From: SZUA-252 sp035716005
GTDB lineage: Bacteria > Eisenbacteria > RBG-16-71-46 > SZUA-252
Length of the DNA: 64,000 bases
NCBI GenBank assembly: GCA_035716005.1
Contig: DASTKG010000052.1
Coordinates: 27,628 to 91,627 of the forward strand
Direction of reading: 5' to 3'
Positions 1 through 7,478 of the stretch are shown here, piece after piece. A model generated the notes under the pieces. It was not told the DNA's origin. It did not search any database and saw only the letters and a program-made list of their open reading frames with translations. The position numbers and the translations under genes are program-made. Each line of letters opens with the position of its first letter. Positions within the stretch are counted from its first letter, which is position 1.

Positions 1-591
1 CACGCCCGCGACGGCCGCCGCGCGCGCCGCCTTCCCCATCAGCTCGGCGTCGTAGACGGGCCGGCGGGTGAGCCCCCGGGCGCCGAGCTCGCCGGCGCCG
101 AGCTCGCCGCTTCCGCGAAGGGGCGAGCGCCACTGCAGATTCACCTGGTCCTCGATCAGGACGAGCGTTCCCGGCGCCATGCGCGCCGCGATCCCGCCCG
201 AGGCGTTCGTGAGGATGAGAGCCTTCGATCCGAGCCCCGCCAGGAGCCGAACCATCCGCGTCGCCACGTCCGCCGAGAATCCCTCGTAGAGGTGCGACCG
301 CCCCTGGGCGATGGCCACCGGGCGGCCGCCCCACTTGCCGAGAAGGAGACGCCCCGCGTGGCCCGCCACCGAGGAGTGCGGGATTCCCGGGAGATCGCGG
401 TAGGGAATTTCCGCCTCCCACGCCGTCCCCTCGGCCAGCACGCCGAGACCGCTCCCGAGGACGAGGGCCGACCGGGGAACGAGCGGCGTGCGGCGCCGGA
501 CCACGGCCAGCGCCTCCTCCAGCGAGAAGGGAATGCTCGCCGCGTCCGCGTGGGCCGGTGCGTGTCGGCGGGCGGAGATCGACGGCTTCAC
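1..591 (-). CDS. Purine nucleoside phosphorylase, C-terminus beyond window
   Basis: Phosphorolysis of purine nucleosides to base plus ribose-1-phosphate in the cytoplasm. I translated this frame by hand; it is open from a GTG at 591 to the window edge, 197 codons. Trimeric PNP family motifs are in order: GSGLG (phosphate loop) near residue 48, the HSSVAGHAG stretch, GRSHLYEG near residue 93, and TNASGG followed by RPVYD later on. The missing part would hold the Asn that reads the purine base, so specificity cannot be judged. It starts 7 bases after the permease stop and is the fourth gene of the salvage operon. Oddity: GELGA occurs twice in tandem around bases 87-118, apparently an in-frame micro-duplication. 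The family call is safe; the exact start is less so. Confidence 0.88.
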   Translation of the reverse strand, partial: MKPSISARRHAPAHADAASIPFSLEEALAVVRRRTPLVPRSALVLGSGLGVLAEGTAWEAEIPYRDLPGIPHSSVAGHAGRLLLGKWGGRPVAIAQGRSHLYEGFSADVATRMVRLLAGLGSKALILTNASGGIAARMAPGTLVLIEDQVNLQWRSPLRGSGELGAGELGARGLTRRPVYDAELMGKAARAAAVAGV

Positions 592-598
592 AGGCGGC

Positions 599-1483
599 TC
601 AGAGGGTGTCGGGATCGAGGCGAGCTTGCCGCGTCGCGGCGATGCGGAGCGAGCGGCGCGAGAAGAGCACGAGATAGGCGAGAGCCAGGACGAAGGGCGC
701 GGCTTCGAGTCCGACGGCCGCCGGACCCGAGGCGCCGGCGTAGGGACGAAGCGTGCGGAGGATCGCCGGACCCGACGCGAGGAGGATCGCCGGCGCGAAG
801 CTCCAGCGTCCCGCGATGGCGCAGGCGAGCGCCAGCATCCCGAGGGCGACCGGAGGCGAAGCGCCCGAGACGCGCAGCAGGAGCGCCGCGCCGGGGACGA
901 CGAAGAGCGCTCCGGCCGCGAGGCCGATGAGCCTCGTCCGCGTCGCGTTCGCGTGCGGAACGCGGAGCGAGGGCGTCTCGCCGAACGCGCGGAGCCTGAG
1001 GCCGAAGGGAGTCCTCCAGTAGATCCAGGAGGCGAGAGCCACCAGGAGCGGCGACGCGAGGAGCCAGGGATTCGCCAGGAGATCCTCGGCGTAGGTTCCG
1101 GCCAGGGGCGTTCCGCCCACGAGGCCCGGCGGCGGCGTCTCGGTGAGAAGGAGGTGCGTGCCGGCCCGCGTCAGGAGTCCGAGGCCGCACGCCGCCACGA
1201 GGCTCGCGGCGAAGGTGCCGATGGCGCGGTCGGTCCCGAGGAGGTGGAGGATCGTTCCGGTGGCGAGGGCGAAGACGAGGGCCGAGCCCGCCGCGATCGC
1301 CGCGGCGCCCCAGTAGGAGGCCGTGGCGTCGTAGCCCGCGATGAATCCGATCATGGCCGCGGCGACGCACCCTTCGACGCCGAGCCCCGAGTAGCCGGCG
1401 CGCTCCCAGTAGAGGCAGGCAACGACGAAGAGCGCGAGCGCGCTCCACTCGATCGGGAAGCGGAGGAGCGGGATCCAGTCCAT
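599..1483 (-). CDS. ABC transporter inner-membrane permease (BPD_transp_2 type), likely nucleoside
   Basis: 294-residue, almost wholly hydrophobic protein with about eight to ten membrane spans. The segment with VEGCVAAAMIGF near residue 35, followed by long Ala/Gly-rich helices, matches the RbsC/YufQ class of permeases that work with BMP-type nucleoside-binding lipoproteins. Substrate is inferred from context: it lies between udk and pnp, both nucleoside salvage enzymes. A partner permease, ATPase and binding protein would be expected and are not in the window; they may lie beyond base 1. It starts 22 bases after the udk stop. Sugar transport is the main alternative, since the family is shared. 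Confidence 0.75.
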   Translation of the reverse strand: MDWIPLLRFPIEWSALALFVVACLYWERAGYSGLGVEGCVAAAMIGFIAGYDATASYWGAAAIAAGSALVFALATGTILHLLGTDRAIGTFAASLVAACGLGLLTRAGTHLLLTETPPPGLVGGTPLAGTYAEDLLANPWLLASPLLVALASWIYWRTPFGLRLRAFGETPSLRVPHANATRTRLIGLAAGALFVVPGAALLLRVSGASPPVALGMLALACAIAGRWSFAPAILLASGPAILRTLRPYAGASGPAAVGLEAAPFVLALAYLVLFSRRSLRIAATRQARLDPDTL

Positions 1484-1505
1484 GGCCGGTGGTTCCGCCG
1501 CGCTC

Positions 1506-2141
1506 TCAGCGCTTCTCGGCCAGGAGCGCCCGGATCTTCGTCTTCAGCAAGTCGATCGCCACGACGTTGTAGCCCCCCTCGGGGATGACGAGGTCAGCGT
1601 AGCGCTTGGAGGGCTCCACGAACTGGAGGTGCATGGGGCGGACGCTCGATTCGTACTGGCGAATGATCGAGTCGAGGGTCCGGCCGCGCTCGGTGAGGTC
1701 CCGCTTCAGGCGCCGGATGAATCGGATGTCGGGATCGGCGTCGACGTAGATCTTGATGTCCATCAGCTGCCGGAGCGACGGGTCCTCGAGGATCAGGAGG
1801 CCGTCGAGGATGATGATCGGCCGCGCCTGCACCTTCAGCGGCTCGGCGAGGCGCGTGTGCGTCCGCATGTCGTAGACCGGCATCTCGATGGCGCCCCCCG
1901 AGAGGATCGTCTCGAGATGCTGGCGAAGGAGATCGCGGTCGAAGGCGTCGGGGTGATCGAAGTTCCGGTTCTCCCGCTCGCCGAGCGGAATCTTCTGAAG
2001 ATCGCGGTAGTAGGAGTCCTGTTCGAGCAGGAGAACCTTGTCGTGTCCCAGGTCCTCCGCGATCGACTGGGCGACGAGCGTCTTGCCGGCGCCGGTTCCT
2101 CCCGCGATGCCGATGAGAATGCCGCGGCCCCGTCCCGGCAT
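1506..2141 (-). CDS. udk: Uridine kinase
   Basis: Phosphorylates uridine and cytidine to UMP and CMP with a nucleoside triphosphate. The protein is 211 residues, the usual size. It has the P-loop GGTGAGKT at residues 14-21, the substrate region with DSYYRDL and NFDHPDAFD, the VYDMRTHTR loop, and the IILDGLLIL Walker B-like strand. The late RQYESSVRPMH motif is the family's lid region. The start is 3 bases downstream of the hpt stop, so the two are cotranscribed. The N-terminus begins directly with the P-loop strand, so no earlier start is needed. Confidence 0.95.
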   Translation of the reverse strand: MPGRGRGILIGIAGGTGAGKTLVAQSIAEDLGHDKVLLLEQDSYYRDLQKIPLGERENRNFDHPDAFDRDLLRQHLETILSGGAIEMPVYDMRTHTRLAEPLKVQARPIIILDGLLILEDPSLRQLMDIKIYVDADPDIRFIRRLKRDLTERGRTLDSIIRQYESSVRPMHLQFVEPSKRYADLVIPEGGYNVVAIDLLKTKIRALLAEKR

Positions 2142-2144
2142 CGG

Positions 2145-2696
2145 CTAGGCGACTTCCTCGCGCGGCCGGGGTTCCGCGTCGATCTCGGCGGCGCTCAACG
2201 CGGCGATATAGGGGAGATGGCGGAAACGCTCCGCGAAGTCGAGGCCGTAGCCGACCAGGAAGCGGTCGGGGACGGAGAAGCCGACGTAGTCGAGCGGAAC
2301 GGCGCGCTCGCGGCGCTCGGCCTTGTCGAGCAGGGTCACGATCCGGAGCGAGCGAGGCCCGCGGGCGAGGAGCGATTCGCGAAGGAAGTGGAGCGTATGC
2401 CCGCTGTCGACGATGTCCTCGACGAGGATCACGTCGCGGCCCGCGATCTTCTTTTCCAGATCCTTCACGAGGCGGGGATTCCGGCTCGATTCGGAGGCCG
2501 AGCCGTACGAGGTGACGCTCACGAAATCGAGTTCGTGCGGAATGGGGATCGCCTGCATCAAATCGGATACGAAACAGATGCACCCGTTCAGCACGCCGAC
2601 CAGAAGAGGGGTGCTGTCGGGATAGTCGCGGGCGATCTGACTTCCCAACTCGCAAACCCGGCGCCGGATATCCGCCGATGCGATCAGGACTTCCAT
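2145..2696 (-). CDS. hpt: Hypoxanthine-guanine phosphoribosyltransferase
   Basis: Transfers phosphoribose from PRPP to hypoxanthine or guanine. From the chosen ATG (MEVLIASADI) the protein is 183 residues, typical of bacterial HPRT. The PRPP-binding motif VILVEDIVDSGHT is at residues 89-101, and the SYG..S loop near residue 63 is present. The open frame extends upstream to 2852, but this ATG is preferred because AGGAGG sits about 9 bases before it, and the extra N-terminus would overlap the promoter. First gene of the salvage operon hpt-udk-permease-pnp. Confidence 0.95.
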   Translation of the reverse strand: MEVLIASADIRRRVCELGSQIARDYPDSTPLLVGVLNGCICFVSDLMQAIPIPHELDFVSVTSYGSASESSRNPRLVKDLEKKIAGRDVILVEDIVDSGHTLHFLRESLLARGPRSLRIVTLLDKAERRERAVPLDYVGFSVPDRFLVGYGLDFAERFRHLPYIAALSAAEIDAEPRPREEVA

Positions 2697-2730
2697 GGGG
2701 TGCGCCACCTCCTGACGGGTCGTTTTCACG

Positions 2731-2759
2731 ACTTTAGCACCCCCCTCGGGGGGTGTCAA
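2731..2759 (-). promoter_or_regulatory. Sigma-70 promoter of the salvage operon with palindromic spacer
   Basis: On the minus strand TTGACA (2754-2759), a 17-base spacer, then TAAAGT (2731-2736). The spacer and box edge contain CACCCCCC-2 nt-GGGGGGTG (2738-2755), an 8-bp inverted repeat centred between -35 and -10, the position of a classic repressor operator. The predicted transcript starts near 2724, leaving a leader of about 28 bases with the AGGAGG of hpt. Confidence 0.75.
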
Positions 2760-2842
2760 ATCAGGCGCAAGTTCGCCCCCAGGCTGCCGATATAAGCCGA
2801 AACGAAGCACGAGCCAGGCGGGGGCGGCCGGGAGGGACCGAC

Positions 2843-3238
2843 GTGGCGGCAACGACAGCGAGTGTGGCGGAGCGCCGGCAGGGTCAGCGGCGGCGAAGCG
2901 ATCGGCGCTCGGCCGGACGGCTGGAGCGGCGGATGTTCTTCATGCTCTGGGGCGTCGGCATTCTCAACTACACCGACGCCGCCCAGACGATCTACCTCCT
3001 GAACGTGAAGCTGATGGTGGAGGCGAACCGCTTCATGGCGTTCCTCCTCGACCATTCCCCCTACGTCTTCTGGATGTACAAGACGCTGGTGCCGACGCTC
3101 GGCTGCGTTCTCCTCTGGCGTTTCCGGACGAAGGTGAAGTGGCTTCCCGGGGCCGTCATCACCGTCTTCGCCGTCTACCTCACGGTGGTGATCCGCAGCT
3201 TCCTCTACATGCTCCTGCCGAACACGCCGACGGTCTGA
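2843..3238 (+). CDS. Small membrane protein, DUF5658-like
   Basis: 131 residues from the GTG at 2843, chosen because GGGAGGG lies 6 bases upstream. The open frame continues to 2753 but would run into the divergent promoter. A basic, Arg-rich N-terminus of about 30 residues is followed by three or four membrane segments. NYTDAAQTIYLL opens the first, and VIRSFLYMLL closes the last. The pattern resembles the short DUF5658 membrane proteins, whose function is unknown. It ends 7 bases before the next gene, so the two are probably an operon. No function is proposed. Confidence 0.7.
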   Translation: MAATTASVAERRQGQRRRSDRRSAGRLERRMFFMLWGVGILNYTDAAQTIYLLNVKLMVEANRFMAFLLDHSPYVFWMYKTLVPTLGCVLLWRFRTKVKWLPGAVITVFAVYLTVVIRSFLYMLLPNTPTV

Positions 3239-3245
3239 GATCGCC

Positions 3246-4070
3246 ATGTCCGAGCACTATCTCAGGCTGACGCCGTTCGTTCGCGAGGCCGGCCCCGCCG
3301 GGCCGGACGGTCCTCCCGCGCGGGAGGACGTCGGCTATTTCTTCATCAACTCCTTCCTCCTCTCGCGCATCGACTCGGACATGCCGTCCGACCTGAAGGA
3401 GTACGACGAGGACGTGAACGTCTACACGGCGTCCCTCCTGGCCGGCATCGTGTCGGGCCGCGAGGATCTTCTCCGGGCCGATCTCGTCTCGCCGCGCGAC
3501 ACCGACGTCTTCGCCCGCGTGCAGGAGAGCAAGGACCAGCGCCATCGCTACCGCGTCTACAAGGCCAACGCCGACTTCATCTACGTCTCGCTCGGCATCT
3601 TCAGCGGGGGCGCCGCGCCGCGAAGCCCCATCGCCGAGGACCTGGAGGAGCGCGAGCAGCTCCTGACGGGGCGCGGAAAATCGTACTACCACTTCGCGGC
3701 GGCCTACGCGGAGCGCCTCTACCGGAGCCGCGCCGGCGTGGCCGAAGTGATGGACAAGCTCTCCCGCAACTTCGAGTCGTACACGAAGGTCATGGCGTGG
3801 ATGAGCGGCGAGTACCTCCATCTCCTGCGAAAGATCAGCGAGGGGGAGGAGTTCCACCTGAGCCGCGACGCGCAGAGCCGGTTCGAATCGGCGCACAAGA
3901 CGCACGTCTGGGACGAGCTCCTGGAATCGTACGTGGCCTGGCAGAAGACCCACGCGCTCGAATCCCGCCGGCGGCTCCATCGCGCGGCGCGCGAACTTCG
4001 GAAGATCGACCCCGATTTCTCGTTTCGCGCCTTCCGCGACCGCTGGGACGACGCCTCCGGCACCGTTTGA
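3246..4070 (+). CDS. Unrecognised conserved-looking soluble protein
   Basis: 274 residues with no signal peptide or membrane segment. It is rich in charged and aromatic residues and looks like a genuine folded protein (GYFFINSFLLSRID near the N-terminus, then a long helical C-terminal half with many Arg and Glu). I recognise no family. The first part includes a YTASLLAGIVSG segment; the second half may be coiled or helical-bundle. It follows the small membrane protein by 7 bases, hinting at joint function. The hom promoter overlaps its 3' end. Codon use is like the neighbouring housekeeping genes. Confidence 0.8.
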   Translation: MSEHYLRLTPFVREAGPAGPDGPPAREDVGYFFINSFLLSRIDSDMPSDLKEYDEDVNVYTASLLAGIVSGREDLLRADLVSPRDTDVFARVQESKDQRHRYRVYKANADFIYVSLGIFSGGAAPRSPIAEDLEEREQLLTGRGKSYYHFAAAYAERLYRSRAGVAEVMDKLSRNFESYTKVMAWMSGEYLHLLRKISEGEEFHLSRDAQSRFESAHKTHVWDELLESYVAWQKTHALESRRRLHRAARELRKIDPDFSFRAFRDRWDDASGTV

Positions 4071-4096
4071 CGGCCCGGCGGCCGCTACCGTAGGCT
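4067..4096 (+). promoter_or_regulatory. Promoter of the threonine operon, possibly giving leaderless hom
   Basis: TTGACG (4067-4072), 18-base spacer, TAGGCT (4091-4096). The hom ATG is at 4105, only 9 bases past the -10 box, so the transcript would begin at or within one or two bases of the start codon. No Shine-Dalgarno sequence is visible. The -35 overlaps the stop codon of the previous gene. Confidence 0.6.
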
Positions 4097-4104
4097 CCCG
4101 CGGC

Positions 4105-5409
4105 ATGCCTCCCACTCCTCTTCGCGTCGGCATCCTCGGCTGCGGCGTCGTCGGCACGGGGCTTCTCAGGCTCCTGGCCGAGCGTGAGCGCGCGGTCGCC
4201 GAGGCGGCGGGCGGGCCGCTCCGCGTCACGCGCATCGCCGTGCGCGACCTCGGGAAGCGGCGCGAGGCCGATCCCGGCAAGGCCGCGGTCGGCATCGATC
4301 CGATGGCCGTCGCGGAGGCCGACGACGTCGACATCGTCGTCGAGCTGATGGGGGGAATCGACGCGGCCTACCCGGCCGTCCGGAGGGCCCTGGAGCGGGG
4401 CCTCCCCGTCATCACGGCGAACAAGCACCTCATCTCGCTCCACGGGCCCGAGCTCGAGGCGACGGCGGCCCGAACGGGCGCGGCGCTCCGCCACGAGGCC
4501 TCCGTCGGCGGCGTGATCCCCATCCTCCAGTCGCTCGACCAGGGGCTTCGCACCGAACGCTTCACGCTCCTCGTCGGCATTCTCAACGGAACGACGAACT
4601 TCATCCTCTCGACGATGGAGCGGGAGGGGCGCGACTTCTCGGAGGCGCTCGACGCCGCCCGCTCGCTCGGATTCGCCGAGGCCGATCCGTCGCTCGACCT
4701 CTCGGGGGCCGACACCGCGCAGAAACTGACGCTCCTCGCCCGGAAGGCCTTCCGGACCGACGTGCCGCACGGATCGATCCCCACCGAGGGAATCGTCGGC
4801 ATGGAGCTCGAGGACCTCCGCCAGGCCGACCGCTTCGGCTACGTGGTGAAGCTCCTCGGCATCGGACAGCGGACGCCCGAAGGGCTCGACCTGCGCGTCC
4901 ATCCCGCCTTCATCCCGAAGCGCTACCTCCTCGCGGCCGTCCGCGACGAATTCAACGGCGTCTATCTCCGCGGCGAGGCGGCGGGCTCCATGCTCCTCTA
5001 CGGCAAGGGCGCCGGCGCGCTTCCGACCGCGCAGGCGGTCCTCGGCGACCTGATCGCCGTGGCGCGCGAGCGGAGGCTCCGCGGCGCGGGCGCTCCCGTG
5101 AAGCCCGGCGCGCCCCCCGCGCTCGAGCCGGAGGCGAAGCTCTCGATCGACGACGTGCGGACGAAGTTCTACGTCCGGCTCCTCGTCGACGACCAGCCGG
5201 GCGTCCTCGCGCAGATCGCGCAGCGCCTCGGGGGCTCGCGCGTCAGCGTGGCGCAGATGTTCCAGGAACCGGGCGTTCGCGGGGAGGCGTCGATCACGCT
5301 CCTCACGCACGAGGCGCGCGATCGGGACGTCCGCGACGCGGTGGGCGCGATCGGCGCGCTTCCCACGGTCCGGCGCTCGCCTCGCGCCATCCGGATCTTC
5401 GACCGATGA
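4105..5409 (+). CDS. hom: Homoserine dehydrogenase
   Basis: Reduces aspartate semialdehyde to homoserine, the branch point to threonine and methionine. 434 residues, the usual monofunctional size. The Rossmann motif GCGVVG is at residues 12-17. The catalytic domain carries NGTTNFIL, and DLSGADTAQKL holds the conserved Asp/Lys region. A C-terminal ACT domain begins near residue 350 (VRLLVDDQPGVLAQ), consistent with threonine feedback control as in other long forms. First gene of hom-thrC-thrB-lysC; thrC overlaps its stop by ATGA. Confidence 0.97.
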   Translation: MPPTPLRVGILGCGVVGTGLLRLLAERERAVAEAAGGPLRVTRIAVRDLGKRREADPGKAAVGIDPMAVAEADDVDIVVELMGGIDAAYPAVRRALERGLPVITANKHLISLHGPELEATAARTGAALRHEASVGGVIPILQSLDQGLRTERFTLLVGILNGTTNFILSTMEREGRDFSEALDAARSLGFAEADPSLDLSGADTAQKLTLLARKAFRTDVPHGSIPTEGIVGMELEDLRQADRFGYVVKLLGIGQRTPEGLDLRVHPAFIPKRYLLAAVRDEFNGVYLRGEAAGSMLLYGKGAGALPTAQAVLGDLIAVARERRLRGAGAPVKPGAPPALEPEAKLSIDDVRTKFYVRLLVDDQPGVLAQIAQRLGGSRVSVAQMFQEPGVRGEASITLLTHEARDRDVRDAVGAIGALPTVRRSPRAIRIFDR

Positions 5410-6533
5410 CGGCCTGGCGCGGAATCTGCCGCGAATTCCGCGACATCCTGCCGCCGATCCCCGACGCCTCGGTGGTGACGCTCCTCGAGGGGAACACGCC
5501 GCTCGTCGCGGCGCCCCGCCTCGCCGAGCGCATCGCGCCGGGGCTCTCGCTCCACCTCAAGGTGGAGGGGCAGAATCCCACCGGCTCGTTCAAGGACCGC
5601 GGCATGACCGTGGCGGTCTCGAGAGCCGTGGCGGCCGGGGCGCGCGCGGTCATCTGCGCCTCGACGGGGAACACGTCGGCCTCCGCGGCCGCCTACGCCG
5701 GACGCGCCGGGCTACGCTGCGCGGTGGTCATTCCCGACGGGCAGATCGCGCTCGGAAAGCTGGCCCAGGCGATGGTGCACGGCGCGCGCGTCGTGGCGGT
5801 GCGCGGGAATTTCGACCGGGCCCTGGAGCTCGTCCGCCTCCTCGCCGAGGAGGGCGCCGCGGTCGTCGTGAACTCCGTCAATCCCGACCGGATCGAAGGG
5901 CAGAAGACGATCGCCTGGGAGATCGCGGCGGCGCTCGGCCGCGTGCCCGACCTTCACGCGCTCCCCGTCGGGAACGCCGGCAACATCACGGCGGCCTGGA
6001 AGGGATGGACCGAGCGGGCGCGGCTCGTCGGCGGCGAGCGGCCGCGCATGCTCGGCTTTCAGGCCGAAGGGGCGGCCCCCATCGTCCGCGGCGAGAGGGT
6101 GAGCGACCCGAAGACGATCGCCACCGCGATCAAGATCGGAAATCCCGCCTCGTGGCAGGGCGCGCTCGACGCCCGCGAGCAGTCGGGGGGCCTCATCGAG
6201 GCCGTGAGCGACGAGGAGATCCTCGCGGCCTACCGGCTCCTCGCCGCGCTCGAAGGTGTCTTCGTGGAGCCGGCGTCGGCCGCGGGGATCGCGGGGCTCC
6301 TGAAGCTCGGCGCCCGGGGCGCGATCGCGAAGGGCGCCGTCGCCGTCTGCACGGTGACCGGGCATGGCCTCAAGGATCCGGAGCGCGCGGTGGCGGTGTC
6401 GGGGCGATTCGAGACGGTGGACGCCGAGCTCGAGGCGCTTCGCCGCGCGATTTTGGCGCCGGGGGCGCCGGGGGAACCTCTGGAGCCGGAGGGGCCATCG
6501 GCTCCGTCGGAGCGGAAGGCGCCCCGCGCGTGA
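5406..6533 (+). CDS. thrC: Threonine synthase
   Basis: PLP enzyme making threonine from O-phosphohomoserine. 375 residues. The PLP lysine is K63 in GSFKDRGM. The ASTGNTSASAAAYA motif that grips the phosphate of PLP follows, and the Gly-rich VGNAGNITAAWKG loop lies near residue 190. It belongs to the short class typified by mycobacterial ThrC. The last 30 residues are Pro/Gly/Ala-rich and look like a disordered extension. ATGA overlap with hom upstream and GTGA overlap with thrB downstream indicate translational coupling. Confidence 0.97.
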   Translation: MTAWRGICREFRDILPPIPDASVVTLLEGNTPLVAAPRLAERIAPGLSLHLKVEGQNPTGSFKDRGMTVAVSRAVAAGARAVICASTGNTSASAAAYAGRAGLRCAVVIPDGQIALGKLAQAMVHGARVVAVRGNFDRALELVRLLAEEGAAVVVNSVNPDRIEGQKTIAWEIAAALGRVPDLHALPVGNAGNITAAWKGWTERARLVGGERPRMLGFQAEGAAPIVRGERVSDPKTIATAIKIGNPASWQGALDAREQSGGLIEAVSDEEILAAYRLLAALEGVFVEPASAAGIAGLLKLGARGAIAKGAVAVCTVTGHGLKDPERAVAVSGRFETVDAELEALRRAILAPGAPGEPLEPEGPSAPSERKAPRA

Positions 6534-7477
6534 AACGGGCGAAGACGCTCGAGCGATGGAGCGCGACCGCGCCCGCCTCGACGTCGAATCTCGGTCCCGG
6601 CTTCGACTGTCTCGGCATGGCGATGGCCCTGAATCTCACCGTGACGGCGACCCGGATCCCCGAAGGGTTCCGCATCGAGCGGAGGGGCGAAGGGAGCGAT
6701 CTCGCGCTCGACCCGCATCGCGATCCGGTGCTCCAGGCCTTCCGCCACCTCTGCCGCCTCGCCCACGAACCCGTCCCCACGGTGGCGCTCCGCATCCGCT
6801 CGGCGATTCCCGTGGCTCGCGGCCTCGGGAGCAGCGCGGCGGCCATCGTGGCGGGGCTCACGCTGGCGAATCACTGGCTCGGCGGGCGATTCGGCGGCGA
6901 CGCGCTTCTCGAGGAGGCCGTTCGGCTCGAAGGACACCCCGACAACGTGGCGCCGTCGCTCCGCGGAGGCCTCATCCTCTCTCTGCCGCGATCGGGCGGC
7001 CGGATCGAGGCGCTCCGGCTTCCGACTCCGCGCGGCCTCGGCATCACGCTCCTCGTTCCCGAGATCCGCGTCGGCACGAAGGAGGCGAGAGCGCTCCTTC
7101 CGAAAGCGGTTCCGCTGCGCGACGCGGCGGCGAACACCGCTCGCGCGCTCGCGCTTCTCACCGTCTTCTCGCAACGGCGCTTCGATCTCTTGGCCGACGC
7201 GCTCGAGGACGTGTACCATGTGCCCTATCGCGCGCGTCTCATTCCCGCGTACGGGGCCGTCGCCTCGGCCGGCCGTCGCGCGGGCGCCCACGGCGTGACC
7301 ATCAGCGGGAGCGGTCCGACGCTCCTCGCGTTCCACGCCCCCGGCGCGGGCGCGCGCGTCGGCGCCGCCATGATTCGGGCCTTCGCGCGCGCGGGCGTTC
7401 GCGCCCGGGCGATCCCCGGCCGGATCGCGCCGCGAGGGGCTTCCGCCCGCACCCTTCGAGAAAGCCGGAACCGCTGA
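6530..7477 (+). CDS. thrB: Homoserine kinase
   Basis: GHMP kinase that phosphorylates homoserine for ThrC. 315 residues from the GTG at 6530, which overlaps the thrC stop (GTGA). The frame is open much further upstream, inside thrC, but family alignment starts at KTLERWSATAPAS. The GHMP signature PVARGLGSSAAA is near residues 94-105, the SNLGPGFDCLGMA opening is at 19-32, and GVTISGSGPT marks the C-terminal substrate loop. It is followed after one base by lysC. Confidence 0.95.
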   Translation: MKRAKTLERWSATAPASTSNLGPGFDCLGMAMALNLTVTATRIPEGFRIERRGEGSDLALDPHRDPVLQAFRHLCRLAHEPVPTVALRIRSAIPVARGLGSSAAAIVAGLTLANHWLGGRFGGDALLEEAVRLEGHPDNVAPSLRGGLILSLPRSGGRIEALRLPTPRGLGITLLVPEIRVGTKEARALLPKAVPLRDAAANTARALALLTVFSQRRFDLLADALEDVYHVPYRARLIPAYGAVASAGRRAGAHGVTISGSGPTLLAFHAPGAGARVGAAMIRAFARAGVRARAIPGRIAPRGASARTLRESRNR

Positions 7478-7478
7478 C

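Noticed and set aside
588..1448. Overlapping minus frame beside the permease gene
   Set aside because: Arg/His-rich shadow; the 599-1483 frame encodes a clean multi-span membrane protein.
2761..2842. Possible plus-strand promoter with TATAAG near 2790 for the small membrane protein
   Set aside because: No acceptable -35 box at 16-18 bases upstream.
3885..3900. GGTTCGAATCGG, similar to a tRNA T-arm
   Set aside because: Inside a coding region, with no acceptor or anticodon arms around it that can pair.
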